Part shown: positions 9,575-17,797 of the stretch, piece after piece
How positions within the stretch are numbered: the stretch's first letter is position 1
Layout: the number at the start of each line of letters is the position of its first letter
From: Jannaschia rubra
Lineage (GTDB): Bacteria > Pseudomonadota > Alphaproteobacteria > Rhodobacterales > Rhodobacteraceae
NCBI RefSeq assembly: GCF_001403735.1
Contig: NZ_CXPG01000009.1
Span: forward strand, 287,654-351,653
Direction: 5' to 3'
DNA: 64,000 bases
Made by a program: the position numbers and the translations under genes
Notes under the pieces: generated by a model
Told to the model about the DNA's origin: nothing
Database searches by the model: none
The model's input: only the letters and a program-made list of their open reading frames with translations

Positions 9575-10687
9575 TCAGACGACACTGTCGGCGGGAACGG
9601 ACTCCATTCCCAGGGCTTCGGCCACCGCAGGGTGGATCACCTTGCTCGCGTGGACATTCAGGCCATTGAGCAGATGCGAATCGTCCGAGCACGCCCGCCG
9701 CCAGCCCTTGTCCGCGAGAGCCAGAAGATACGGCAGGGTCGCATTGCTCAGCGCCAGCGTCGATGTCCGGGCAACCGCGCCCGGCATGTTGGCGACGCAA
9801 TAGTGCATAATGCCGTCGACGTCGTAAATCGGATCGTCGTGGGTCGTGGCGCGGGACGTTTCAAAACATCCGCCCTGGTCGATGGCCACGTCGACGATGG
9901 CGGCACCGGGCTTCATGGTGGCCAGATCGTCGCGGGTCATCAATTTCGGCGCGGCGGCACCGGGGATGAGAACTGCGCCGATCACCAGATCCGCCATTGG
10001 GATCAGTTCCGCCATGTTTCCGGCGTTCGCGTATCTCGTCCTGAATAGCGCACCGAAGGTGTCGTCCAGATAGCGGAGCCGGGGCAGGGATCGGTCGAGG
10101 ACCGTCACATCTGCCCCCATGCCCGCAGCGACGCGGGCCGCGTTGGTTCCCACGACGCCGCCCCCGATGACGACGACGCGACCGGGGCCGACCCCCGGCA
10201 CCCCACCCAGCAGGACACCGCGCCCACCGTTGGCCTTTTGCAAGGTCCAGGCGCCGACCTGCGGTGCGAGCCGACCGGCGACTTCGGACATCGGTGCGAG
10301 CAGGGGCAGGCCGCCTGCCACGTCCGTCACGGTCTCATAGGCGATGCAGGTCGCACCGGAGGCGAGCAAGTCGGCCGCCTGGTCCGGGTCCGGCGCGAGG
10401 TGGAGATAGGTGAACAGGATCTGTCCGTCGCGCAGACGCGCGCGCTCGGCCGGCTGCGGCTCCTTCACCTTGACGATCAGGTCGGCGGTCGCGAAGACCT
10501 CCTCGGCTGTGTCTGCGACCGCGGCTCCCGCGTCGAGGTATTGGTCATCGTCGAAACCCGACCCGCTGCCCGCACCGGCCTCGACGACGACCGAGTGCCC
10601 GTGGGCGATCGCCTCCGCCGCGGCCATGGGCGTCAGGCCGACGCGGAACTCCTGCGGTTTGATTTCCCTCGGGCAACCGATGAGCAT
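9575..10687 (-). CDS. ald: Alanine dehydrogenase
   Basis: The 370-residue protein oxidatively deaminates L-alanine to pyruvate with NAD+, or runs in reverse. It starts [10 protein letters not shown], has the substrate-site segments V-K-V-K-E-P (near 75) and T-Y-L-H-L-A (near 95), the Rossmann motif [10 protein letters not shown] near 175, and [15 protein letters not shown] near 280. The ATG at 10687 follows GAGGGAGAA; a longer frame to 10783 adds unrelated residues. It is adjacent to an AzlCD amino acid exporter, but the 73-base gap does not prove an operon. Confidence 0.96.
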   Translation of the reverse strand: MLIGCPREIKPQEFRVGLTPMAAAEAIAHGHSVVVEAGAGSGSGFDDDQYLDAGAAVADTAEEVFATADLIVKVKEPQPAERARLRDGQILFTYLHLAPDPDQAADLLASGATCIAYETVTDVAGGLPLLAPMSEVAGRLAPQVGAWTLQKANGGRGVLLGGVPGVGPGRVVVIGGGVVGTNAARVAAGMGADVTVLDRSLPRLRYLDDTFGALFRTRYANAGNMAELIPMADLVIGAVLIPGAAAPKLMTRDDLATMKPGAAIVDVAIDQGGCFETSRATTHDDPIYDVDGIMHYCVANMPGAVARTSTLALSNATLPYLLALADKGWRRACSDDSHLLNGLNVHASKVIHPAVAEALGMESVPADSVV

Positions 10688-10760
10688 TGCGATTCTCCCT
10701 CTTTCGCCTTTGCGATAAAGGATAACGGTTTCTACTGCCGCCGACACCTTCGGACCGAGG

Positions 10761-11087
10761 TCATCCGTTGACCAGCCATCCAAGCAGGCCGAGCGTCAGC
10801 CCACCCGCGATGACCGCCTGGATGACGTCCTTGCGCCACGCGCCGACGCCAAGGGCGACGGCCGCCGCAACGAGACGCGGAAGATCGGTTTCGCCACCCG
10901 CCGCGGCCGGCCAGACGACCAGCGGCGCGACCAGGCCCGGCAGGATCGCCACGCCGGTATAACGCAGGTGCCGCAACAGCCACGGGGGAAGCGGGCGGTC
11001 TCCTACCAGCCCGAGGAAAACGAACCGCGTGAGATAGGTCAGCGCGCCGAGCGACGCGATGATGAGCCAGACTGGGGTGTCGGTCAT
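10761..11087 (-). CDS. AzlD family branched-chain amino acid export subunit
   Basis: The 108-residue hydrophobic protein has three to four membrane helices and the AzlD hallmark A-L-T-Y-L-T-R-F-V-F-L near residue 17, then P-P-W-L-L-R-H-L-R-Y-T-G-V-A-I-L-P near residue 34. AzlD acts with the larger AzlC as a two-subunit exporter of branched-chain or related amino acids. Its ATG overlaps the azlC stop in a TCAT/ATGA junction (11084-11087), which implies translational coupling. The frame runs open far upstream, but that part is antisense to azlC and fdhD and is not part of this protein. Confidence 0.9.
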   Translation of the reverse strand: MTDTPVWLIIASLGALTYLTRFVFLGLVGDRPLPPWLLRHLRYTGVAILPGLVAPLVVWPAAAGGETDLPRLVAAAVALGVGAWRKDVIQAVIAGGLTLGLLGWLVNG

Positions 11088-11764
11088 GCCCGCCGCTCCA
11101 CTTCCGCGCCGGCCAGCATGGCGAGGACGGCCGCAACGATCAGGCCCAGGTTCCAGGGCACCCAGGCGAAGGCCAATGCCGCCACCGCCGATACCAGCGC
11201 CGCGATCACATGCGCCCGTGTCTTGAGCATCGGACCGACCAGCGCAAGGAATGCCAGCGGCAGCGCGAAGTCGAGCTGCCACCCCGCCGGAACCCGCGCG
11301 CCCAGCACCGCGCCCATCCAGGTGGCGCCGACCCAGGAGGGAAAGACGGGAAGCGATACGCCTGCGAAATAGGCGATCTTGTCGGCCACGGTCCAGGCGG
11401 GGCGCCCCTCGTAGGTCTGGACGGCCAGCGCATAGGTCTGATCGACCAGCATGTAGCTCACCAGGGCGCGCTGCCATAGCGGCGCGGACCCGAGATGCGG
11501 GACGATGGATGCTGAATACATCACCATCCGCAGGTTCACGGCCAGCGCCGACAACACCACGATGGCCGCCGGGACCCCGTCGGTCATCAACTGGACGGCA
11601 GTGAACTGCGACGCACCGGCGATGACCAGGACCGAAAAGCCCATGACCTGCGCCAGCGGCAGTCCCGCCTCGACCCCCAGCACCCCGAACAGGGCCCCGA
11701 AGGGCACCATGATCACGACGAAGGGCAGGCCCTCGGCCACGCCCCTGCCGAAAGGCGACCCCAT
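11084..11764 (-). CDS. AzlC family branched-chain amino acid exporter
   Basis: This is the large subunit of the AzlCD exporter (226 residues). Family features are F-G-R-G-V-A-E-G-L-P-F near the start, V-I-A-G-A-S-Q-F-T-A-V near residue 50, A-L-A-V-N-L-R-M-V-M-Y-S-A near residue 75 and S-Y-M-L-V-D-Q-T-Y-A near residue 105. About five to six helices are visible. I prefer ATG 11764, nine bases after GGAGG; the ATG at 11773 directly abuts that site. The gene is divergent from fdhD with a ~60-base gap that must hold both promoters. Confidence 0.92.
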   Translation of the reverse strand: MGSPFGRGVAEGLPFVVIMVPFGALFGVLGVEAGLPLAQVMGFSVLVIAGASQFTAVQLMTDGVPAAIVVLSALAVNLRMVMYSASIVPHLGSAPLWQRALVSYMLVDQTYALAVQTYEGRPAWTVADKIAYFAGVSLPVFPSWVGATWMGAVLGARVPAGWQLDFALPLAFLALVGPMLKTRAHVIAALVSAVAALAFAWVPWNLGLIVAAVLAMLAGAEVERRA

Positions 11765-11825
11765 CGCTTGCATCCTCCATCACCGCCGGACATCGTGGCG
11801 TAACCGCCCCAGCGACTGGTCTCAA

Positions 11826-12653
11826 GTGTCCACGACAACGCCGTCCACGCTTCGCGTCACGCCCGACCCGGCCGATCCGCGCCTGACCCGCGCCCTCCGC
11901 GGCGTCGATCAGGCCGGCGCGCCCGTCGATCTGCGCGTGGTAGAGGAGCGGCCGCTGACGATCTATCTGAACGCTCGGGAGATCGTGACCGTCATGACGA
12001 TCGGGGATCACCCCGAATGGCTGGCGCTCGGGTTCCTCGTCAATCAGGGGATGGTGCGCGCGGGGGACCGCGTCACGGGCATCGACCATGACGCCGAGGT
12101 CGATGCGGTCATCGTCCGCACCGCCGTCGAGACGGACCATGAGGCGCGGCTGGCGCGCGCGACCCGCACATCGGGATGTGCCGTCGGAACGGTGTTCGGC
12201 GACATGATGGAAGGGTTGGAGGGGCTGACCCTGCCGTCGACGGCATTGAAAGTGTCCGACCTGCAGCGGTTGTCGGCCGCGATCAACCGCACGCCCAGCC
12301 TCTATCTGGAGGCGGGCGCGATCCATGGGACCTGCCTGTGCCGGGGGCCGGATCCGCTGGCCTATTTCGAGGACGTCGGCCGCCACAACGCCGTGGACAA
12401 GTTGGCGGGCTGGATGAGGACGACGGGGACCCAGCCTGACGACAAGACGCTCTACACAACGGGGCGGCTGACGTCCGAGATGGTCATAAAATGTGCCCTG
12501 ATGGGGATTCCGGCGCTCGTGTCGCGGTCCGGCTTCACCGCCTGGGGGGTGGAGATCGCGCGGCAGGTCGGCCTGACCGTGATCGGCCGCATGAAGGGCG
12601 CCCGCTTCGTCTGCCTGAGCGGCGAGGAGCGGGTGATATGGGACGGGGAGTGA
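11826..12653 (+). CDS. fdhD: FdhD, sulfurtransferase for formate dehydrogenase activation
   Basis: The 275-residue cytoplasmic protein passes sulfur to the molybdenum cofactor of formate dehydrogenase. Motifs include R-P-L-T-I-Y-L-N near residue 37, H-P-E-W-L-A-L-G-F-L near 60, the cysteine loop T-S-G-C-A-V-G-T-V near 115, F-E-D-V-G-R-H-N-A-V-D-K near 180 and S-R-S-G-F-T-A-W-G near 235. Only one cysteine is in the active loop, where E. coli has two. The start is GTG at 11826 without a strong ribosome site; earlier in-frame codons lie in azlC. It heads the cofactor cluster fdhD-mobA-mobB-moeA. Confidence 0.93.
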   Translation: MSTTTPSTLRVTPDPADPRLTRALRGVDQAGAPVDLRVVEERPLTIYLNAREIVTVMTIGDHPEWLALGFLVNQGMVRAGDRVTGIDHDAEVDAVIVRTAVETDHEARLARATRTSGCAVGTVFGDMMEGLEGLTLPSTALKVSDLQRLSAAINRTPSLYLEAGAIHGTCLCRGPDPLAYFEDVGRHNAVDKLAGWMRTTGTQPDDKTLYTTGRLTSEMVIKCALMGIPALVSRSGFTAWGVEIARQVGLTVIGRMKGARFVCLSGEERVIWDGE

Positions 12654-12678
12654 TTTCGATGCGGCGAAGGGTATCGCG

Positions 12679-13293
12679 ATGATCCAGCCGCATGGACTGA
12701 TCCTTGCTGGCGGCAAGGCGACGCGCATGGGCGGGACCGACGCGAACCGCGTCGACAAGGGGCGCCTGACCGTGGGCGGCACGTCCCTGATCGCGCGGGT
12801 CATGACGAGGCTCGGGCCACAGGTGGACCGGCTTGCGCTGAACGCGAACGGCGATCCGGCGCGATGGGACGACCTTGGGCTGCCGGTTCTGCCCGACAGC
12901 GTTCAGGGGCACCCCGGCCCGCTGGCGGGAGTTCTCGCAGGTCTCGACTGGGCCGCATCGCTCGGCTGCTCGTATATCGTTACTGCGGCGGCAGACACGC
13001 CGTTCCTGCCCCCCGACCTCGTGCCCCGTCTTCTGGAGGCGGCGGGCCCCTCCGGCCTAGCCCTCGCCGCCACGCGGGAGGGGGATCGGATCTGGCCGCA
13101 GCCGACCTTCGGCCTCTGGCCCACGGGCCTGCGCGACGACCTGCGGGAGGCGCTGGCGCAGGGCACGCGGAAGGTGCTGCATTGGACGGATCGGCACGCT
13201 GTCGGCCTGGCGGTCTTTCCGACGGACCCGTTCGACCCGTTCTTCAACGTCAACACGCCCGAAGAGCTGGCTCAGGCAGAGGCGATGGCATGA
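12679..13293 (+). CDS. mobA: Molybdenum cofactor guanylyltransferase MobA
   Basis: The 204-residue enzyme attaches GMP to molybdopterin to form the bis-MGD cofactor. The nucleotide-binding start G-L-I-L-A-G-G-K-A-T-R-M-G-G is present, but about five extra residues (D-A-N-R-V) separate it from the D-K-G lysine motif that normally follows at once. The catalytic D-S-V-Q-G-H-x-G-P-L-A-G-V region near residue 74 and A-A-D-T-P-F-L near 103 are intact, as is F-x-N-V-N-T-P-E-E-L at the C-terminus. The stop overlaps the mobB start (ATGA, 13290-13293). Confidence 0.93.
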   Translation: MIQPHGLILAGGKATRMGGTDANRVDKGRLTVGGTSLIARVMTRLGPQVDRLALNANGDPARWDDLGLPVLPDSVQGHPGPLAGVLAGLDWAASLGCSYIVTAAADTPFLPPDLVPRLLEAAGPSGLALAATREGDRIWPQPTFGLWPTGLRDDLREALAQGTRKVLHWTDRHAVGLAVFPTDPFDPFFNVNTPEELAQAEAMA

Positions 13294-13763
13294 TCCTCAT
13301 GGGCATCGTCGGTCACAAGAATGCCGGCAAGACGACCCTGACCGAAGCGCTGGTGACCGAACTGTCGTCGCGCGGGCTGCGCGTCAGCACCCTGAAACGC
13401 ACGCACCATGCGGTCGATCTGGAAACGCCGGGCACCGATACCCATCGGCACCGGCAGGCCGGAGCGCATCAGGTCCTGCTGGCGAGCGACCGCCGCCTGA
13501 CGCTGATGGAAGAGGTGCGGGAGCCGATGCTGACCCATCTGCTGACGCGACTGTCGCCTTGTGACGTGGTGCTGGCCGAAGGCTGGAAATCGGGTACCCA
13601 CCCCAGGATCGAGGTCTGGCGCCCGGAGGTCGGCCAGCCGCCGCTGGCCCGGCGCGACGGGACCATAATCGCCGTCGCCTGCACCGGCGATCCTGGTGTG
13701 GATTGCCCGACACTCGACTTGGGCGACGTAGGCAAGGTCGCGGAGTTCATATGTTCGATCTGA
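13290..13763 (+). CDS. mobB: Molybdopterin-guanine dinucleotide biosynthesis protein MobB
   Basis: The 157-residue GTP-binding protein helps MobA in bis-MGD synthesis. It has the P-loop G-H-K-N-A-G-K-T-T-L near residue 8, S-T-L-K-R-T-H-H near 33, D-T-H-R-H-R-Q-A-G-A near 48 and the V-V-L-A-E-G-W-K motif near 92. The start ATG overlaps the mobA stop by four bases and its own end overlaps the next gene by 13 bases, so mobA, mobB and the MoeA fusion are translationally linked. Confidence 0.93.
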   Translation: MILMGIVGHKNAGKTTLTEALVTELSSRGLRVSTLKRTHHAVDLETPGTDTHRHRQAGAHQVLLASDRRLTLMEEVREPMLTHLLTRLSPCDVVLAEGWKSGTHPRIEVWRPEVGQPPLARRDGTIIAVACTGDPGVDCPTLDLGDVGKVAEFICSI

Positions 13764-15781
13764 TCCTGGTGGCCGACTGGTCCGCGACGTCGGGCCATAC
13801 CGGCCGCAAGCCGCGCAAGGACGCGATCTGGGTCTGCGCCGATCTGAAGGGCGAGCAGACGGTCGAGTATTTTCCGACCCGGTCGCTCGCTCTCGCGTGG
13901 ATCGACGACTGGCTGTCGCGCGGCTACCGCACGCTTGTCGGCTTCGACTTCGCCATGGGCTACCCGGCCGGCTTCGCGACCACGCTGACCGGCCGGCCCG
14001 ACGCGCTTGCGGTCTGGGACTGGCTGGCCGAGCGGATCGAAGATGGCCCCGATAACGTCAACAACCGCTTCGCCGTGGCGGAGCAGGTGAACCGGGCTTT
14101 TCCGGGCGTCGGGCCGCTGTGGGGTCGCCCCGCTTCCCAGCTGCATCCCGACCTGCCGGAGCGCGGCTCGGACCGGCAGGATCATGGGGTCGACGATCGG
14201 CGAACGGTCGACGCGTTTGTGCCCCGCGCGCAATCGGTCCTGAAACTCTACACCGCCGGATCGGTCGGGTCGCAATCGCTGGTCGGGCTGGCTGCGCTCG
14301 CCCATCTGCGGCGGCGTCACCCGGACCTGCGCGTCTGGCCGCAGGAAACCGGGTTTGCCTTGCCCGAGTCTGGAAACCTGCTGGTCGAGATCTACCCCAG
14401 CCTGTTCGAACCCGCCGCGCATGATTTTCGGGACGCGGGGCAGGTCATCGCCACGGCCCGCGCCCTGCGCGAGGCGCCCGCCGGCTGGTTCACCGCGCCC
14501 TCCGTCCTGCCGGACACGGCCCGTGTCGCGGCGGAGGAGGGGTGGATCCTGGGCGTGCTGCCGCCGTCGAGTTGCTTCGCCCTGCCGCCGGGCGCGGACT
14601 GGACGCCGGTGGACGTCGCTCTCGACACGCTGCGCCGCGACCTGACGGTGGTGACGGGGATCGAGGATGTCACCATCGTCGAGGCCGCCTTCCGCATCCT
14701 CGCGCGCGACGTCGTGGCGGTGCGATCCAATCCGCCCGAGGCGAACGCGGCCGTGGATGGCTGGGCCTTTGCCCATGACGGGCTTCGGCCAGGCGGCATC
14801 CCCATAGTGGATGGCCGGGCCGCCGCCGGGCGGCCGTTCGAAGGGATCGTGCCGCGCGGAGAGGCCATCCGCATCCTGACCGGGGCGGTGATCCCGAAAG
14901 GGGCCGACACTGTGGCGTTGCAGGAGGATGCGATGCTCGCCGACGGCCTGCTGCACCTCAAGGCCGTCCCGCGGAAGGGTGCGAACACGCGCCGCGCGGG
15001 CGAGGACGTCTGCGAAGGCGATCCCGTCCTTCGTGCCGGGGGCATCTTGCGACCCACCGACGTGGCCCTGGCGATTGCGGCAGGGCACGGGACGCTGCCG
15101 GTCCGCCGTCGACTGCGCGTCGGCGTGCTGTCCACGGGCGACGAGATCGTCGCGCCGGGAGAGGGCGGAGGCATCCCCGACGTGAACCGGCCCATGCTTC
15201 TGGCAATAGTCGCCGGATGGGACTTCGATGCCGTCGATCTCGGGCGTGCCCCTGACGAGGCGGGAGCCTTGGCTGCCACGCTCGACGCGGCGGACGTCGA
15301 TGCGATCCTGACGTCGGGCGGAGCTTCGGCGGGCGACGAGGATCACCTGTCGCGCCTGTTGCGCGAACGCGGGGGCCTCCATCACTGGCGCATTGCGATC
15401 AAGCCGGGGCGCCCGCTGGCTCTCGGGCACTGGAACGGAACGCCCCTGTTCGGCCTGCCGGGCAACCCTGTGGCGGCCTTCACCTGCGCCGCATTGTTCG
15501 CGCGTCCGGCGCTGTTCCAGATGGCCGGCGCGGGGTGGCGGGTGCCGGTCGGCGTCACGGTCCCGGCGGCGTTCTCCAAGTCCAAGAAGGCCGGGCGGCG
15601 CGAGGTTCTGCGCGCGCGCCTGCGGGACGGTCGCGCCGAAATCTTTCGCTCCGAAGGGTCCGGCCTCGTGTCGGGTCTGTCCTGGGCCGAAGGCTTCGTC
15701 GAGCTGCCGGACAGGGCCGTGGAGATCGCGCCGGGCGATCTGGTCCGCTACATCGCCTTTGCCGAACTCGGCATCGGTTGA
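13751..15781 (+). CDS. DUF429-like domain fused to molybdopterin molybdenumtransferase MoeA
   Basis: This 676-residue product has two parts. Residues 1-270 are not MoeA: they show V-A-D-W-S-A near residue 9, V-G-F-D-F-A-M-G-Y-P near 64 and V-E-I-Y-P-S-L near 212, a pattern reminiscent of the RNase H-like DUF429 family. Residues from about 285 form a complete MoeA, which inserts molybdate into adenylylated molybdopterin. Its landmarks are L-S-T-G-D-E-I-V, the G-G-A-S-A-G-D-E-D loop, K-P-G-R-P-L-A-L-G and G-L-P-G-N-P-V-A. The usual D-N-S-A-M-D-G loop reads A-N-A-A-V-D-G. No stop or frameshift separates the parts. The N-terminal function is unknown. Confidence 0.9.
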   Translation: MFDLILVADWSATSGHTGRKPRKDAIWVCADLKGEQTVEYFPTRSLALAWIDDWLSRGYRTLVGFDFAMGYPAGFATTLTGRPDALAVWDWLAERIEDGPDNVNNRFAVAEQVNRAFPGVGPLWGRPASQLHPDLPERGSDRQDHGVDDRRTVDAFVPRAQSVLKLYTAGSVGSQSLVGLAALAHLRRRHPDLRVWPQETGFALPESGNLLVEIYPSLFEPAAHDFRDAGQVIATARALREAPAGWFTAPSVLPDTARVAAEEGWILGVLPPSSCFALPPGADWTPVDVALDTLRRDLTVVTGIEDVTIVEAAFRILARDVVAVRSNPPEANAAVDGWAFAHDGLRPGGIPIVDGRAAAGRPFEGIVPRGEAIRILTGAVIPKGADTVALQEDAMLADGLLHLKAVPRKGANTRRAGEDVCEGDPVLRAGGILRPTDVALAIAAGHGTLPVRRRLRVGVLSTGDEIVAPGEGGGIPDVNRPMLLAIVAGWDFDAVDLGRAPDEAGALAATLDAADVDAILTSGGASAGDEDHLSRLLRERGGLHHWRIAIKPGRPLALGHWNGTPLFGLPGNPVAAFTCAALFARPALFQMAGAGWRVPVGVTVPAAFSKSKKAGRREVLRARLRDGRAEIFRSEGSGLVSGLSWAEGFVELPDRAVEIAPGDLVRYIAFAELGIG

Positions 15782-15796
15782 CGGAACCAGGCTCTG

Positions 15797-16678
15797 TCAG
15801 CCCTTGCCGTTGGCGCGCGCGACGAAGTCCGCCAGATGGGGGACGTAGTCCTGTGGCCCGTCCCCGCCGGTTTCGACCGCCATCGCATAGCTGTCCCGGA
15901 TCGCCGCCTGCACCGGGTTCGTCACACCCGCACCGTCGAACATCGCGGACAGATAGCGCATGTCCTTCAACGCGTTGGTCAGGGTGAACTTGTGGGATTC
16001 GCGGTCGCCCTTCACCGCGCAGGCCATGAAGGTCTGGTAGAACCCGCAATCCATCCGGCTGCCCCGCAGCACGCTGTCGAGCATCTCGCGGCCCACGCCG
16101 GACGCATCGGCCAGCGTGAGAGCCTCGGCGTAGATGGCACCATAGCCCATGGCGACGAAGTTGTTGAGCAGCTTCATCTTGTGACCCGACGCAGGGCCGC
16201 CGACGTGGACGATGGACCTGGCCCACGTCCTGATGATCGGCTCGACGCGGGCGAAGACATCCTCCCGCGCGCCGACCATTGCGGCCAGCTCGCCGGTCGC
16301 GGCCTGCGCCGGAGTGCCGCCGAGGGGCGCGTCGACCCAGTGCAGTCCCGCTGCCTCGACCCGCGACGCGAGCTTTTCCGTTGAGACGGGGTTCGAGGTC
16401 GAGCAATCCAGGATGACGCTTCCCTCGGCCATGTGCCCGAGCAGAGTGTCGACGATCGCTTCGACCTGCGGGCTGCCCGGCGCACAGATGTGCACGACGT
16501 CGGAGACGCGGGCGAGATCCTGTAAAGTCGCCGCCTCGGATGCGCCCTTCGCCACGAGATCGTCGATGGGGCCGCGATTGCTGTGGGCGATCACGGTGAG
16601 CGGATGGCCGGCCTTGATCAACTGCATGGCCATGCCATGACCCATCAGGCCCGCGCCCACAAAACCGATGCGTTCCAT
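15797..16678 (-). CDS. NAD(P)-dependent oxidoreductase of the 3-hydroxyisobutyrate dehydrogenase family
   Basis: The 293-residue protein has the N-terminal dinucleotide fold G-F-V-G-A-G-L-M-G-H-G-M-A near residue 5, the substrate-site D-A-P-L-G-G-T-P near residue 116, and the catalytic-lysine motif G-H-K-M-K-L-L-N-N-F near residue 165. These define the beta-hydroxyacid dehydrogenase family, which includes 3-hydroxyisobutyrate, tartronate-semialdehyde and related dehydrogenases. The substrate cannot be fixed from motifs. It is downstream of irr on the same strand, with 19 bases between them, so it may be transcribed with that regulator. Confidence 0.88.
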   Translation of the reverse strand: MERIGFVGAGLMGHGMAMQLIKAGHPLTVIAHSNRGPIDDLVAKGASEAATLQDLARVSDVVHICAPGSPQVEAIVDTLLGHMAEGSVILDCSTSNPVSTEKLASRVEAAGLHWVDAPLGGTPAQAATGELAAMVGAREDVFARVEPIIRTWARSIVHVGGPASGHKMKLLNNFVAMGYGAIYAEALTLADASGVGREMLDSVLRGSRMDCGFYQTFMACAVKGDRESHKFTLTNALKDMRYLSAMFDGAGVTNPVQAAIRDSYAMAVETGGDGPQDYVPHLADFVARANGKG

Positions 16679-16697
16679 CCGGATCCCTTTCCGTTCC

Positions 16698-17126
16698 TCA
16701 GACCTTCGCCCGAAGGCGGATCACCACGTCGACCTTCGCGATTTCCATGCCTTCGGGTGCATCGGGAAGGTCCACGATTTCTAGCGGCTGGGTTCCGGCA
16801 TCGGTGAGGCGGGCGTCGTCTTCCCAATAGAAATGCGGATGATCGTCGAGACGGGTGTCGAAATAGGACCCCGTGCCGTCTACCGTGATTTCCTGCACGA
16901 GTCCTGCCTCGGTAAAGGCCCGCAGCGTATTGTAGACCGTCGCGAGGGAGACCCGGTCGCCGGACCGTCGGGCGGCGTCGTGCAGCCATTCCGCGGTCAC
17001 GTGCCGATCACGTCCATCGCCGACAAGCAACGATGCCAACAGGACGCGCTGACGCGTCGGGCGAACGTCGGCCCGCATCAGCCAGGTTTCGCCGCGTTGG
17101 CGTGCAATGTCGCTGAGGGTATCCAT
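16698..17126 (-). CDS. irr: Irr-type iron response regulator (Fur family)
   Basis: The 142-residue protein is a Fur-family DNA-binding regulator. The winged helix covers about residues 20-85, with R-P-T-R-Q-R-V-L-L-A near residue 22 and S-L-A-T-V-Y-N-T-L-R-A-F near 59. The dimer region has a histidine-rich D-D-H-P-H-F-Y-W-E-D motif near residue 94. It lacks the C-terminal cysteine pairs of zinc-binding Fur. Alphaproteobacterial Irr represses or activates iron and heme genes when heme is scarce. From memory, irr divergent from fabA is common in Rhodobacterales, which supports the call. The promoter appears to place the transcript start at or near the ATG. Confidence 0.85.
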   Translation of the reverse strand: MDTLSDIARQRGETWLMRADVRPTRQRVLLASLLVGDGRDRHVTAEWLHDAARRSGDRVSLATVYNTLRAFTEAGLVQEITVDGTGSYFDTRLDDHPHFYWEDDARLTDAGTQPLEIVDLPDAPEGMEIAKVDVVIRLRAKV

Positions 17127-17132
17127 GACCGC

Positions 17133-17162
17133 AATATAGGGGCCGGGACACGGGCTTTTCAA
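17133..17162 (-). promoter_or_regulatory. Sigma70-type promoter for irr, probably leaderless
   Basis: On the minus strand TTGAAA (17157-17162) and TATATT (17133-17138) are 18 bases apart. The -10 box ends seven bases before the irr ATG at 17126, so transcription would begin at about the first codon. I saw no convincing Irr or Fur operator nearby. Confidence 0.5.
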
Positions 17163-17276
17163 ACGGATTCGCCACGCATGCCAGGCCCCCCTTCCGACGT
17201 ATCGCCACCTCGCGCAGGGTTGCGAGGCCGAAACGTCGGGTGATAGACCGGCCGGGACCGATCTTCTGGGGGGCTC

Positions 17277-17786
17277 ATGGCCGACTATCCGACTTCTTTC
17301 GACCGCGATGACCTGCTGAAATGCGCGCGGGGCGAGCTGTTCGGGCCGGGCAACGCGCAACTGCCCGAACCGCCGATGCTGATGATGGACCGGATCACCG
17401 ACATCTCCGGCGACGGCGGCCTTCATGGCAAGGGTCATGTCGTCGCCGAATTCGACATCACGCCGGACCTGTGGTTCTTCGGCTGTCACTTTCCCGGCAA
17501 TCCGATCATGCCCGGATGTCTGGGTCTAGACGGGCTCTGGCAGTTGACGGGGTTCAACCTCGGCTGGCGCGGCTGGCAGGGGCGGGGCTATGCCCTGGGC
17601 GTGGGTGAGGTAAAGCTGACGGGCATGGTGCGGCCGGATCGCAGGATGCTGACCTACAAGGTCGACTTTACCAAGGCATTGCAGACGCGCCGCCTGACCA
17701 TGGGCGTGGCCGATGGAGTCGTCGAGGCGGATGGAGAAGTCATCTATATCGTCAAGGACATGAAAGTCGCTCTTTCCGAGAGCTGA
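17277..17786 (+). CDS. fabA: 3-hydroxydecanoyl-ACP dehydratase/isomerase FabA
   Basis: The 169-residue enzyme dehydrates 3-hydroxydecanoyl-ACP and isomerises the product to cis-3-decenoyl-ACP, the branch point to unsaturated fatty acids. The catalytic histidine lies in [14 protein letters not shown] near residue 65-78, followed by the catalytic aspartate in G-C-L-G-L-D. Length matches the hot-dog-fold family. The start follows a GGGGGG run. It is the first gene of fabA-fabB-fabI, with 11 bases to fabB, and is divergent from irr across a 150-base interval. Confidence 0.97.
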   Translation: MADYPTSFDRDDLLKCARGELFGPGNAQLPEPPMLMMDRITDISGDGGLHGKGHVVAEFDITPDLWFFGCHFPGNPIMPGCLGLDGLWQLTGFNLGWRGWQGRGYALGVGEVKLTGMVRPDRRMLTYKVDFTKALQTRRLTMGVADGVVEADGEVIYIVKDMKVALSES

Positions 17787-17797
17787 GGGGTAGAACA

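Noticed and set aside
11088..12803. Upstream extension of the azlD frame to 680 codons
   Set aside because: The added part is antisense to azlC and fdhD or out of frame with them and has no recognisable content; AzlD begins at 11087.
13469..15430. A 653-codon minus-strand frame opposite the MoeA fusion
   Set aside because: Antisense shadow without motifs.
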